Source of the DNA: an uncultured Oscillospiraceae bacterium
GTDB taxonomy: Bacteria > Bacillota > Clostridia > Oscillospirales > Ruminococcaceae
Length of the DNA: 35,623 nucleotides
Direction: 5' to 3'
Assembly (NCBI GenBank): GCA_949737515.1
Contig: CATJCP010000117.1
Location: forward strand, 1-35,623
The notes beneath the pieces are model-generated. The model worked only from the letters and a program-made list of their open reading frames with translations, ran no database searches and was not told the DNA's origin. A program made the translations under genes and the position numbers. Shown here piece by piece: positions 24,962-33,240 of the stretch. Numbering within the stretch: position 1 is the first letter of the stretch; every line of letters begins with the position of its first letter.

Positions 24962-25534
24962 TCAGGATATATTTTTGAAAATGCTTTTGAGCGGAACAAA
25001 AATATCATCGTAAAGGGAGACCGGAATGATGGTTTTATAAAATTCCCGCTCTTTTTTATCGAGATCATCGTAGTCGCAAGGCAGTTCATAAACTTCATCA
25101 AGGCGAAAGCTTTTGTCCATAAGCAGATAGACCTCTACAGTGCGTTCTGCCGGATTGACAATCCAATACTCCTGTACACCGTGTCTTTCGTACAGATCCT
25201 TTTTGTACCCTCTGTCCCTCTTTCTTGTGCTGGGAGAGAGGATTTCCACAATGAGATTCGGCGCGCCGTAGATGCCGTCGGTTTTAATAATATCTTTCCT
25301 GCACACAATCATAACGTCTGGTATGACACGGTCCGCTTCACTCAGGTACACATCTGTTCCGTCCACAAAAATTTCGCACGGTTTCCCTTTTTCCTCAATT
25401 TGATTCGCGAAAAAATGCGCGATGTTAAACGCGATCCGGTTGTGATCTATTCTTGGCCGCGGGGACATCAAAACAATCTCCCCGTCCAGCATTTCATCCC
25501 AAATTTCTTCCTGATAAGCCAGATTGTCCGCCAT
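24962..25534 (-). CDS. Uma2-family (DUF820) PD-(D/E)XK nuclease-like protein
   Basis: A 190-residue protein of the Uma2/DUF820 family, a restriction-endonuclease-fold group of unknown target. The catalytic-type residues are D in RVIPDVMIV (about residue 73), E in LIVEILSPST (about residue 97) and K downstream in DRGYKKDLYERHG; EYWIVNP is the usual next block. A DNase role is inferred from fold only. The ATG at 25534 has GGGAGG upstream. The gene lies between fmt and the zinc peptidase, where it breaks the conserved housekeeping order. Its codons appear more A+T-rich than its neighbours, which suggests acquisition by transfer. Confidence 0.9.
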   Translation of the reverse strand: MADNLAYQEEIWDEMLDGEIVLMSPRPRIDHNRIAFNIAHFFANQIEEKGKPCEIFVDGTDVYLSEADRVIPDVMIVCRKDIIKTDGIYGAPNLIVEILSPSTRKRDRGYKKDLYERHGVQEYWIVNPAERTVEVYLLMDKSFRLDEVYELPCDYDDLDKKEREFYKTIIPVSLYDDIFVPLKSIFKNIS

Positions 25535-25573
25535 AGCGCAAAGCCTCCCTTCCTTTCAGTTAACCTGTCCTGC

Positions 25574-26515
25574 CTATATCGTCGTTTCCCCAAAGATTTC
25601 ACCCTTTTCCAGGGGCTTCCCTCTCAGGAAGGTTTTCACGTCCATACGCTTGGCGCCTTCCAGCTGCACCTCTGTAAAGCGGACGGCCCCTTTCCCACAG
25701 GCCACAACAAAGTTTTCCGGATCGATGACCTCCCCCGGCCTGCCCAAAACGCCCTCCCGCTCTGCAATAACGGAACGGTGGACCTTCAGCAGCTTCCCCT
25801 TGTAGTTTGTGAAGGCGGAGGGCCAGGAATTCATCCCCCGTATCCAGTTGTGGACCTCCTGGGCGGTCCTGGAAAAATCCAGCCTGCCCATGGGCTTTTC
25901 CAACATGGGCGCATAGCTGCTTTGGCTGTCGTCCTGGGGGACGGCAGGGGCCCTCTTCCCATCGACAAACAATTTCATGGTATCCGAAAGGCACTGAGCG
26001 CCCAGGGCCTCCAGGCGGTCATACAGCTCCTCCGAAGTTTCATTCTCCCCTACGGAAACAGCGGATTTCAGGATAATACCCCCGCAGTCGACCCCCTCCG
26101 CCATATACTGGGTGGTGACCCCGCCCTCCTTCTCGCCGTTTAGGACCGTCCACTGGATGGGCGCAGACCCGCGATAGGCCGGCAGCAGCGATCCATGGAC
26201 GTTGATGCACCCCAGGGGAGGAACATCCAGAATAGCCCTAGGGAGGATCCTCCCATATGCGACAACCACAATGATATCCGGCTCCATTTCCGTCAGCTGG
26301 CGGGCCACGTCGCCGTTTTTCAGCTTGGTGGGCTGGAATACAGGGATCCCATATTTCATCGCCGTCTCCTTCACTGGGGGAGGCGCCAGCTGGTATCCCC
26401 GGCCTTTGGGCATATCGGGGCGGGTAAAGGCCGCCAGTATCTCGTAGCCGTCCTCAATCAGACGCTTCAGGCTCGCTGCCGCAAAGTCCGGAGTTCCAAA
26501 AAAAACTACCTTCAT
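25574..26515 (-). CDS. fmt: Methionyl-tRNA formyltransferase
   Basis: A 313-residue enzyme that formylates Met-tRNAfMet for translation initiation. It begins MKVVFFGTPDFAAASL; the formyl-folate and tRNA-binding block is NVHGSLLPAYRGSAPIQW (about 107-124), preceded by VVVAYGRILP. The C-terminal part (about 205-313) is the usual beta-barrel. The ATG at 26515 has GGAAGGGGA upstream. It starts 20 bases after def, the usual partner whose product removes the formyl group. Confidence 0.97.
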   Translation of the reverse strand: MKVVFFGTPDFAAASLKRLIEDGYEILAAFTRPDMPKGRGYQLAPPPVKETAMKYGIPVFQPTKLKNGDVARQLTEMEPDIIVVVAYGRILPRAILDVPPLGCINVHGSLLPAYRGSAPIQWTVLNGEKEGGVTTQYMAEGVDCGGIILKSAVSVGENETSEELYDRLEALGAQCLSDTMKLFVDGKRAPAVPQDDSQSSYAPMLEKPMGRLDFSRTAQEVHNWIRGMNSWPSAFTNYKGKLLKVHRSVIAEREGVLGRPGEVIDPENFVVACGKGAVRFTEVQLEGAKRMDVKTFLRGKPLEKGEIFGETTI

Positions 26516-26535
26516 CTCTATATCCCCTTCCTCTT

Positions 26536-27009
26536 TTACAGGCGGTTGATCTCCTCTTGGGTGAGCATCCGCAGGACCAGATCCTTAAAAATATGTCCGC
26601 TGAGGTGGTCGATCTCGTGGCACAGAGCCCGGGCCAGCAGATCCTCCCCCTTGACGGTGATGGGCTTCCCATAGCGGTTCTGCGCCCGTACCTCAACCTT
26701 TTTGGGCCTGGGAACCATCCCATACTCCCCGGGAGAGGAGAGGCAACCTTCCACGTCCACAACCTCCCCAGCCCTGCGTTTGGAGATGACTGGGTTGACC
26801 AGCTCAATCAACCCCTTGCCGATATCAATCACAACAGCTTGCCTCAGTACGCCCACCTGAACGGCAGCCAGTCCCACCCCATTGGCCTTGTACATGGTCT
26901 GGGCCATATCGTCAAGGAGTTCCCACAGCTTTTCATCAAAAACTGTCACCTCCCGGCTCTGCTTGCGAAGAATTTCGTCCCCTTCTTTGACTATATTTCG
27001 AATAGCCAT
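26536..27009 (-). CDS. def: Peptide deformylase
   Basis: A 157-residue metalloenzyme that removes the formyl group from new proteins. The three family motifs are present: GVGLAAVQVG (about 43-52), EGCLSSPG (about 88-95, metal ligand Cys) and HEIDHLSG (about 132-139, two His ligands and catalytic Glu). The ATG at 27009 is preceded by GGGAGG. A clear promoter at 27106-27134 makes it the first gene of the def-fmt operon. Confidence 0.97.
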   Translation of the reverse strand: MAIRNIVKEGDEILRKQSREVTVFDEKLWELLDDMAQTMYKANGVGLAAVQVGVLRQAVVIDIGKGLIELVNPVISKRRAGEVVDVEGCLSSPGEYGMVPRPKKVEVRAQNRYGKPITVKGEDLLARALCHEIDHLSGHIFKDLVLRMLTQEEINRL

Positions 27010-27105
27010 AATGATTGCCTCCCTATTCCGTTGATTTTGAAACGCTCCATCAAAACCTGACGCCTTAACCGGCGCGGCGCCTTTTTCGTATATGCACTTA
27101 CTTCT

Positions 27106-27134
27106 ATTTTAGCCCCTTCCATCTCCTGCGTCAA
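27106..27134 (-). promoter_or_regulatory. Sigma-A promoter of the def-fmt operon
   Basis: On the minus strand: -35 TTGACG (27129-27134), 17-base spacer, -10 TAAAAT (27106-27111). The start would be near 27099, giving a leader of about 90 bases. Confidence 0.8.
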
Positions 27135-27168
27135 ATTGTCTTAACGAAATCTTTTGCTCCAAATTGTC
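27132..27168. repeat. Two direct copies of CAAATTGTC
   Basis: The 9-base sequence CAAATTGTC occurs at 27132-27140 and 27160-27168, spaced 28 bases (copy to copy). One copy overlaps the -35 region of the def promoter and the other overlaps the end of the ATPase gene. A regulator site is possible but only two copies are seen. Confidence 0.35.
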
Positions 27169-27892
27169 ATAAGCCCTCTTCGCTTAAAAGGCTTTTTAAG
27201 ATGCGTTCCCGGTTATGGAGAAACATCTCCGTGACCTGATAGCTCTCTGTTTCCTCATACCTGCAGGAATGAAGTTTTCCGCCGTCAAAGGAAAGAATCT
27301 CCGCCCCAGGGGTCCCCAACAGGATCGGCGAATGGGTTGCAATAAAAAACTGCGCCCCCTCCTGTGCACAGTGATAGAGCTCCGCCAAAAGGGTCAGCTG
27401 ACGCTGGGGGGAGAGAGCCGCCTCCGGCTCGTCCAGCAGATAAATCCCATCCCCCTGGAACTGGTTCTGCACAATCGCCAAAAAGCTTTCTCCGTGGGAT
27501 TTTTCATGGAGCCTTGCGGAGGGATGGGCCTCGTCGGCATACTCCTCCTCCTTGGTCGCCACATTGTAAAAGCTCTCCGCACGGAGGAAGTACCCCCACC
27601 GGGGCCTGTGGAATCCCCTGGTGAGCCGGATGGCCCGGCACAATTCCGAGTGGGAATCAAAGGTGGAAAAGATATAATTTCTGGTCCCGCCCTCAGGATT
27701 AAAGCCCGCCGCGACGGCGATGGCCTCCAGCAGGGTAGACTTTCCGCTGCCGTTCTCACCTACAAAAAAGGTGATATTTTTGGTAAAACTCCATGTATGC
27801 AGCCCGCTGATTGCCTCAATCCTCCGCAAATAGCTGCCCCTTCCGATTTCATCCCATTCAATGGCCATCCCCTGGATAAACAGGCTGTTCAT
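27167..27892 (-). CDS. SMC/RecF-like AAA-type ATPase
   Basis: A 241-residue ATPase of the ABC-related RecF/SMC type without coiled coil. Walker A is FVGENGSGKSTLLEAIA (about 44-60), an ABC-like signature SHGESFLAI lies at about 137-145, Walker B is GIYLLDEPEAALS (about 155-167), and the switch His is in IATHSPILLGTPG. The short length and the lack of coiled-coil arms match small predicted ATPases of unknown function; some similar ones pair with nucleases, but no nuclease gene is adjacent. The ATG at 27892 has GGGGAGG seven bases upstream; the frame extends further but overlaps priA. It starts 16 bases after priA. Confidence 0.85.
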   Translation of the reverse strand: MNSLFIQGMAIEWDEIGRGSYLRRIEAISGLHTWSFTKNITFFVGENGSGKSTLLEAIAVAAGFNPEGGTRNYIFSTFDSHSELCRAIRLTRGFHRPRWGYFLRAESFYNVATKEEEYADEAHPSARLHEKSHGESFLAIVQNQFQGDGIYLLDEPEAALSPQRQLTLLAELYHCAQEGAQFFIATHSPILLGTPGAEILSFDGGKLHSCRYEETESYQVTEMFLHNRERILKSLLSEEGL

Positions 27893-27908
27893 TCCCATCC
27901 CTCCCCGC

Positions 27909-30383
27909 TCATACCATTCCATCAAAGCCCATGTCCGCATAATACCGGATGCCCGACGCCGCCTTTGAGCCGCCAAATTCCCGCAGCAGCCCCGACATCA
28001 TCTCCCGGAACCGCTTGCTGTTGCGGCACTTTAATATGATCTTATAGCGAAACTGGTTATTCACCTTTAAGACAGAACTTTCCACCGGCCCCATCACCCG
28101 GATGGGCAGGTCGGAATAGGAAAGCGTCAGCGCCTGTTTCAGCAGATTCCAGAAATACTCCGCCGCTGCCCTTGTCCTGTCCTGGTCCGCGCCTGAAAAG
28201 CCCACTGCGCACAGGTCGCAGAACGGGGGATACAGCAGCATCTTCCTGGCGGCGATTTCCTCCTGATAGAAGCCCAGATAGTCCTGCTTGGCCGCCAGGA
28301 TGATCACATCGTTGTTTGGTGAATAGGTTTGGATACAGGCCCTGCCGGAAACGCTCCCCCTGCCGCTTCTCCCCACCACCTGGGTCAAAAGGTTAAAGGT
28401 CCTCTCCGCGCTTTTGTAGTCCTCATGGTAGAGGTACATGTCGGCGGTCAGCACCCCCACCAGGGTCACGTCCGGAAAGTCCAGGCCCTTCGCCACCATC
28501 TGGGTGCCGATCATAATGTCGTATTTTTTCTGGGCAAAGGCGGAAAACAGCTTCTCGTGAGAGAACTTGGCCATGGTGGTGTCCGCGTCCATCCGCAGGA
28601 TCCGCGCCTGTGGGAACAGCTCCTGGAGCCGCTGCTCCGCCCGCTGGGTCCCCAGTCCGGAATATTGGACATACTTGCTCCGGCACACGCCGCAGGAGGA
28701 GATAGCGTCCTGGGTGTAGCCGCAGTAATGGCAGATCAGCTGGCGGTTGCTGGCGTGGTAGGTCAGGGATATGGAGCAGTTGGGGCAGGCGGCCACTGCG
28801 CCGCACTGGCTGCACCGGACAATGGTATTGTACCCCCTCCGGTTGAGCAGCAGAATGGTTTGCTTGCCATCCTCCAGGTTGTCCCGGATCTCCTCGGCCA
28901 GCTGGGCGCTGATCCCCCACTCCTGGGACTGAAAGGGCTGTTCCCCCATATCCACCACCCGCACCCCCGGCAGAGGGTTGCCTGTGAACCGGGCAGCCAG
29001 GGTGACCAACTGGTACTTGCCGTGGACAGCATAGTAATAGCTTTCCACGCTTGGGGTGGCGGAGGCCAGCAGCAGCATGGCGTTATTCTGCCAGCAGCGG
29101 TACTTGGCCACATCCCGGGCGTGATACCGGGGAGACTGGTCCGATTTATAGGTCGCCTCCTGCTCCTCATCTATGACGATCAACCCCAGGTTTTCCAGGG
29201 GAGCAAACACAGCGGAACGGGTCCCCACCGCAATCGGCGCCTCCCCGCTGTGGAGACGGTTCCAGGCCTCCATCCTCTCCTTAGGGGTCAGACCGCTGTG
29301 AAGGACCGCAACCAGCCCGCCGAACCGCTGCCGAAACCGGGAGACGGTTTGGGGGGTCAGCGAGATCTCCGGCACCAGTACAATGATATTCTTTCCCCGG
29401 TCCAGCACCTGCTGAATCAGGGCGAGATAGACCTGGGTTTTGCCGCTCCCCGTCACCCCGTGGAGCAGGGATACACAGGCCTTTCCCTCTTGGTATCTGG
29501 CCCAGAGGGCGTCCAAGGCCGTCTGCTGCTCCGGAGTCAGGCAGGGCGAGGGCTCCTGCTCCTGGCCCTCGGGGCTGGGCGTTCCTTTCCAGCGGACAGC
29601 CTGTTGGAACAGCTCCACAATCCCCTTTTTTTCCATCGCCTTCGCCACCGCCCTTGTGGAGGCACAGAGGTAGAGAGCCTCTTTCAAGGAAATCTCCCCT
29701 GACTTTAAAAGCAGCTCTGCCATCGCCTTCTGTTTTGGAGGCAGCCCGTCCGGGGTAAAATTTTCATTGGAGAGAACGGACTCAGTAAAGCGGATCATGG
29801 TTTCGGTTTCATCGGCTACACGGCGTTTAGCCTCCTCATGCCGCTCTGCCAGGCCAAGGGAAAGGAGCCTCCTGACAGCGCGGCCATTTTCCGGTAGTCC
29901 GGAGAGGCGGGCCAGTTCCCTGCCGGCAATCCCCTTGGGACGGGAAAGGAGCAGCCGGTAAACCGCCTCCTCTTCCCCGGTGAGGGCAAGGGAGTTCCAA
30001 TCATCCCGGATCCGGGCATGATACCGCCATTTCAGCTGGATCTCCGCCCCCAAGGGCAGGATGACATGGACCGCGTCGTACCAGGTGCAGAAAGTATTGG
30101 CACGGAGATACTTCATCAGCCCCAGCATTTCCGGGTTGAGGGAAAGGGTGTTGTCCAAAAGGACAGAGATCGCTTTCAAATTCTCATGGTTCTCCGTTTC
30201 AGAAAGGGAGAGGACCACCCCCTGACGGCTTCGGTCCCCGCCGCCAAAGGGGACCAGGACGCGGCTGCCGGTCTGGACCTGACCCAACAGGTGGGATGGA
30301 ACCAGGTAATCGAAGCCCATATCAAAGTGATAGGCAGCTTTTTCCACGGCAACCTTGGCGATTTGAACGGTCAGCGCTGGCAT
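27909..30383 (-). CDS. priA: Primosomal protein N' (replication restart helicase)
   Basis: An 824-residue superfamily 2 helicase that rebuilds the replisome at stalled forks. The N-terminal DNA 3'-end binding domain is at about 1-105, a winged-helix-like part at about 130-270. Walker A is GVTGSGKT (about 309-316), Walker B DEEQEATYKSD (DEEQ rather than the classical DEEH), and paired zinc motifs CSQCGAVAACPNC and CHYCGYT...CGVCRSKY lie within the helicase lobes. QMVAKGLDFPDVTLV and TQVVGRSGRG are typical helicase blocks. The ATG at 30383 has GGAGAGGGGG upstream. It is the first gene after the rpoZ terminator, with only a weak candidate promoter. Confidence 0.96.
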   Translation of the reverse strand: MPALTVQIAKVAVEKAAYHFDMGFDYLVPSHLLGQVQTGSRVLVPFGGGDRSRQGVVLSLSETENHENLKAISVLLDNTLSLNPEMLGLMKYLRANTFCTWYDAVHVILPLGAEIQLKWRYHARIRDDWNSLALTGEEEAVYRLLLSRPKGIAGRELARLSGLPENGRAVRRLLSLGLAERHEEAKRRVADETETMIRFTESVLSNENFTPDGLPPKQKAMAELLLKSGEISLKEALYLCASTRAVAKAMEKKGIVELFQQAVRWKGTPSPEGQEQEPSPCLTPEQQTALDALWARYQEGKACVSLLHGVTGSGKTQVYLALIQQVLDRGKNIIVLVPEISLTPQTVSRFRQRFGGLVAVLHSGLTPKERMEAWNRLHSGEAPIAVGTRSAVFAPLENLGLIVIDEEQEATYKSDQSPRYHARDVAKYRCWQNNAMLLLASATPSVESYYYAVHGKYQLVTLAARFTGNPLPGVRVVDMGEQPFQSQEWGISAQLAEEIRDNLEDGKQTILLLNRRGYNTIVRCSQCGAVAACPNCSISLTYHASNRQLICHYCGYTQDAISSCGVCRSKYVQYSGLGTQRAEQRLQELFPQARILRMDADTTMAKFSHEKLFSAFAQKKYDIMIGTQMVAKGLDFPDVTLVGVLTADMYLYHEDYKSAERTFNLLTQVVGRSGRGSVSGRACIQTYSPNNDVIILAAKQDYLGFYQEEIAARKMLLYPPFCDLCAVGFSGADQDRTRAAAEYFWNLLKQALTLSYSDLPIRVMGPVESSVLKVNNQFRYKIILKCRNSKRFREMMSGLLREFGGSKAASGIRYYADMGFDGMV

Positions 30384-30477
30384 ACAGCCGCCCCCTCTCC
30401 GAAAGAATCAAATAAAGTATGGCCAAAGGACCGGCCAATGGCTATCCGTCCATCATCCTCCAGACCCTGTTGTCCTG

Positions 30478-30520
30478 TATAAAACGCAATTAAGGCACAG
30501 CCACAGGGCGTGCCTTAATT
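30478..30520 (-). terminator. Intrinsic terminator after rpoZ
   Basis: A perfect 11-base-pair stem, AATTAAGGCAC (30488-30498) with GTGCCTTAATT (30510-30520), 11-base loop. On the minus strand it is followed by GCGTTTTATA, which includes a short T run. It ends the yicC-remA-gmk-rpoZ group. Confidence 0.7.
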
Positions 30521-30537
30521 CAATTCTATGGCCGATG

Positions 30538-30996
30538 TTAAAATATTTCGCCCTCAGCCTCGCCGCCGTCCTGTTCGGCTTCTCCCTCAGCGGCTTGGGC
30601 AGATCCAGCTGTTTCTCCAGTTTCTGCCTCAGCTTCTTCGGCAGGTTTCTCTTCAGGGGCCTCGACCCCCTCCAGCGCCCTCTGGTGCTCCAGCAGCTTT
30701 TGAATGCGCTCCTGCTCCTCCTGCTCCAGGACCTTCTCCGCGCTTTCAATATCCAGACGGCACCTGCCGGCCCGGATATCCTCAATGGCCAAGCGAACGG
30801 GCTTGGTGGAGAGCTCCTCCGGAAGCTGTTTTGTCCGGTCAATCACAGTATTTTTGGTTTTCTCCTGTTCGGAGAGGTCCTTCATCTTCCGGAGCTGCTC
30901 CTCTGTGATCTCCCGCGCCCTCTTTGCCACGCCTATGACAAAGGAATAATAGCTTTCATCGGATTTCAGATACTTGTCTACATCTATTTTAACCAT
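30538..30996 (-). CDS. rpoZ: RNA polymerase omega subunit with long acidic tail
   Basis: A 152-residue protein. The first 85 or so residues are the omega fold that helps assembly of RNA polymerase: YYSFVIGVAKRAREI and the KPVRLAIEDIRAG motif that contacts the beta-prime subunit. Typical omega is only 65-90 residues; here a 65-residue Glu/Ala/Gly-rich tail follows (about 88-152), predicted disordered or helical. The ATG at 30996 has GGAGGGA upstream; a second in-frame ATG at 31014 has no ribosome site. The gene follows gmk by 36 bases, as in many Firmicutes. Confidence 0.93.
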   Translation of the reverse strand: MVKIDVDKYLKSDESYYSFVIGVAKRAREITEEQLRKMKDLSEQEKTKNTVIDRTKQLPEELSTKPVRLAIEDIRAGRCRLDIESAEKVLEQEEQERIQKLLEHQRALEGVEAPEEKPAEEAEAETGETAGSAQAAEGEAEQDGGEAEGEIF

Positions 30997-31032
30997 AAAA
31001 GTCCCTCCATACAAACATTCGGTTCCAAGGCC

Positions 31033-31617
31033 TCAGCCTTCTCCTCCGGAGCTTAAAATGGCCTCGATCTCTGCTGCGGCTTGGTCCACCGTGTTGTTGA
31101 CCACCTTGTATTGATAAAGACCTGCCTGTTCCATCTCCAGCTCAGCGGTTTTCAAACGGCCCCGGATGGTCTGTGCATCCTCGGTTCCCCGTCCCACCAA
31201 ACGCCGTTCCAGCTCCTCACGACTGGGGGGAAGGATAAAGATCGAAATCACATCTTTTCGGGAGTCCATGACCTTCCGGGCCCCCTGGACCTCGATTTCC
31301 AGCATAACGTCCATCCCCGCGTCCAGCTTTTCCTGGACCTTATCGGCGGGGGTCCCGTAGAAATTGCCATTGTAACAGGCGTATTCCAACATTTCACCCT
31401 TGGCGATCTTTCTTTCAAACTCCTCTTTGGAAAGAAAATAGTAATGGATTCCGTCTATTTCCCCCTCCCGGGGCTTGCGGGTAGTGGCGGAAACAGAGGG
31501 GAAAATCCGAGGATTACGGGAAAGCAATTCCTTTAAAACCGTCCCTTTTCCCACACCGGACGGTCCGGAGAGAATGATAATCCGACCCTGGCCGGGGCGG
31601 TGCTCAACCCCTGTCAT
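31033..31617 (-). CDS. gmk: Guanylate kinase
   Basis: A 194-residue GMP kinase. The P-loop GPSGVGKGT is at about 18-26; [21 protein letters not shown] holds the GMP-binding Arg and Tyr residues; [10 protein letters not shown] and [10 protein letters not shown] are the later family blocks. The ATG at 31617 overlaps the remA stop by four bases (ATGA), implying coupled translation. An N-terminal extension of about 10 residues precedes the usual start of the fold. Confidence 0.96.
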   Translation of the reverse strand: MTGVEHRPGQGRIIILSGPSGVGKGTVLKELLSRNPRIFPSVSATTRKPREGEIDGIHYYFLSKEEFERKIAKGEMLEYACYNGNFYGTPADKVQEKLDAGMDVMLEIEVQGARKVMDSRKDVISIFILPPSREELERRLVGRGTEDAQTIRGRLKTAELEMEQAGLYQYKVVNNTVDQAAAEIEAILSSGGEG

Positions 31618-31883
31618 GACTCATCCTCCTCCATATCCTCGTCGTCGTCATCATCTACAAGTCGGTTTGCCACTGTCTCCGGCTGTACTGCCGACAAAAT
31701 AACATGGTCGCTATCTGTGATGATGACAGCGCGGGTGCGCCGGCCATAGGTGGCGTCAATGAGCATACCCTTTTCCTTGGCGTCCTGGATAATCCGTTTA
31801 ATGGGGGCGGACTCCGGGCTGACAATGGCTACCAAGCGGTTGGCGGACACCATGTTCCCAAAGCCGATGTTGATCAGTTTCAT
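31614..31883 (-). CDS. remA: RemA family (DUF370) extracellular-matrix regulator
   Basis: An 89-residue DNA-binding regulator. In Bacillus, RemA activates matrix and osmoprotectant genes. The fold is covered by [48 protein letters not shown] (arginines for DNA contact) and [16 protein letters not shown]. The last 14 residues are a run of Asp and Glu ([14 protein letters not shown]). The upstream ribosome site is GGAAAGGA at a long distance. It is 142 bases after yicC. In this leader a 9-base-pair GC-rich hairpin lies at 31925-31948. Order yicC-remA-gmk-rpoZ is conserved in Firmicutes. Confidence 0.95.
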   Translation of the reverse strand: MKLINIGFGNMVSANRLVAIVSPESAPIKRIIQDAKEKGMLIDATYGRRTRAVIITDSDHVILSAVQPETVANRLVDDDDDEDMEEDES

Positions 31884-31924
31884 GCTGCGTTTAACATCCT
31901 TTCCACGGTACGGGGAGGCAGCGT

Positions 31925-31948
31925 GACGGGCGGTTGCCGCCGCCCGTC
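31925..31948. repeat. GC-rich 9-base-pair hairpin upstream of remA
   Basis: Arms GACGGGCGG (31925-31933) and CCGCCCGTC (31940-31948), 6-base loop. It lies between yicC and remA, in the leader of the remA part of the transcript. No T run follows on either strand, so it is not a typical terminator; it may be an RNA-stability or processing structure. Confidence 0.5.
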
Positions 31949-32025
31949 TGATGTCTACACGGTTCGTTCAGTCATTTATTCTATGTCGTCTTTGCTGCTA
32001 TAAATAGTTGTCCAGTTTTTTTCGG

Positions 32026-32904
32026 CTATTCAATATTCTGTATCTGCTCGCGGATTTTCTCTATCTCCGCCTTGACGTCCACCACAATGCGGGCAATATC
32101 AATGTCCTGGGCCTTGGAACCAATGGTATTGGCCTCCCGGTTCATTTCCTGAACCAGAAAATCCAGCTTTCGTCCCACCGCCCCCTGGGAACAGAGGATA
32201 TCCTCCAGGGCGGATAGGTGGCTTTCCAGCCGGACCGTCTCTTCATCCACCGCAATCCGGTCTGCAAAGACTGCCGCTTCAGTCAGCACACGTCCTTCGT
32301 CGATCTGCCGGTCCTCAAGGATCTCCTGGAGCTTCTGGTACAGCCGTTCCCGGTAGAGGCGAACCGTCTCGGGGGAACGCGCCTTTACCTGTTCCACCAT
32401 CTCCCGGATGTGCCCGGCACGGTCCAGGATATCGGCTTTCATCCGTTCTCCCTCGCCGCGGCGCATTTCCAAAAACCTCTGGACCGCCTCATCCGCCACA
32501 GGGCGGACCAGCTCCCAGATGTAATCCTCATCCTCCTGCACCTTCAGCACTGTAAAGATATCCGAAAAACGGGTCATGGTAGAAACCGAAATATCGTCCC
32601 TGATTCCCAGCTCGCCGCCCATTTTCCGCAGTGCCTGGAGATACTCCCGGGCCAGAGCCTGGTTGATCTGCACCTCGGCGGCAGGTCCCTCAACCGTCTG
32701 GACAAAAATCCCGGCCTCTATCTTCCCTCGGGAGACCCTGGCCTGGAGGTAGCTTTTCAGCTTCTCTTCCAGATATCCGTAAGCCCGGGGGGCGCGTACT
32801 GAGCATTCAAAATACCGGTGGTTGACGGAGCGAAGCTCTACCGTGATATCGTGGCCTTCCACAGTGCGCTGGGAGCGGCCGTATCCGGTCATACTCATTG
32901 TCAT
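32026..32904 (-). CDS. yicC: YicC family endoribonuclease
   Basis: A 292-residue protein of the YicC/YloC family, recently assigned as endoribonucleases; its true cellular targets are not settled. MSMTGYGRSQ at the N-terminus and the middle LRSVNHRYFECSVRAP (about 27-42) are family hallmarks, as is the C-terminal GRKLDFLVQEMNREANTIGSKA (about 246-268). The ATG at 32904 has AAAGGA about ten bases upstream; two further ATGs lie just downstream in frame. It has its own strong promoter at 32983-33012 and heads the yicC-remA-gmk-rpoZ group. Confidence 0.93.
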   Translation of the reverse strand: MTMSMTGYGRSQRTVEGHDITVELRSVNHRYFECSVRAPRAYGYLEEKLKSYLQARVSRGKIEAGIFVQTVEGPAAEVQINQALAREYLQALRKMGGELGIRDDISVSTMTRFSDIFTVLKVQEDEDYIWELVRPVADEAVQRFLEMRRGEGERMKADILDRAGHIREMVEQVKARSPETVRLYRERLYQKLQEILEDRQIDEGRVLTEAAVFADRIAVDEETVRLESHLSALEDILCSQGAVGRKLDFLVQEMNREANTIGSKAQDIDIARIVVDVKAEIEKIREQIQNIE

Positions 32905-32982
32905 ATTGCGTCATTCCTTTTGCCTTTGACGGCGATTCCTTGGACAGCGGCGGTTATTCATTCAATGCTATCTCAATTTAGT

Positions 32983-33012
32983 ATTATAGCATTCCTTTCC
33001 AGTCATTGTCAA
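32983..33012 (-). promoter_or_regulatory. Strong sigma-A promoter of yicC
   Basis: On the minus strand: -35 TTGACA (33007-33012), 18-base spacer, -10 TATAAT (32983-32988); both boxes are consensus. Transcription would start near 32976. Confidence 0.85.
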
Positions 33013-33087
33013 GATAGCTGCCTTTCATTTTATCCCCCCTCCAAACAGGCATTCATAAAAAGTTTTCCTGTTTTTTCGCGGAAAGAG

Positions 33088-33116
33088 TTGAAAAAACGCC
33101 ATACATGGGGTATAAT
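33088..33116 (+). promoter_or_regulatory. Strong sigma-A promoter of the thi operon
   Basis: -35 TTGAAA (33088-33093), 17-base spacer, -10 TATAAT (33111-33116). The start would be near 33123, just before the TPP riboswitch. It is divergent from the yicC promoter, about 75 bases away. Confidence 0.88.
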
Positions 33117-33125
33117 TCTTTTATT

Positions 33126-33220
33126 GCAACGGGGAGCTGGCCTTTTGCCGGCTGAGAGGGAGCTAATTGCGGCTTCGACCCGATCACCTGATTTGGGTAA
33201 TGCCAACGTAGGGATTGTTT
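33126..33220 (+). ncRNA. TPP riboswitch (THI element)
   Basis: Conserved elements occur in order: GGGGAGC (33131-33137), CTGAGA (33152-33157), GACCC (33177-33181), ACCTGAT (33186-33192) and GGTAATGCCAACGTAGGGA (33196-33214). These are the THI-box core that binds thiamin diphosphate. It lies between the consensus promoter and thiW, with a terminator-like structure after it, so high thiamin diphosphate is expected to reduce thiW-thiM-thiE expression. Confidence 0.96.
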
Positions 33221-33240
33221 TTCACCGGGTCAAACAGGTG

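Noticed and set aside
28329-29702. 457-codon plus-strand open frame opposite priA
   Set aside because: Antisense shadow of the helicase region; repetitive Gly/Pro/Leu composition and no ribosome site.
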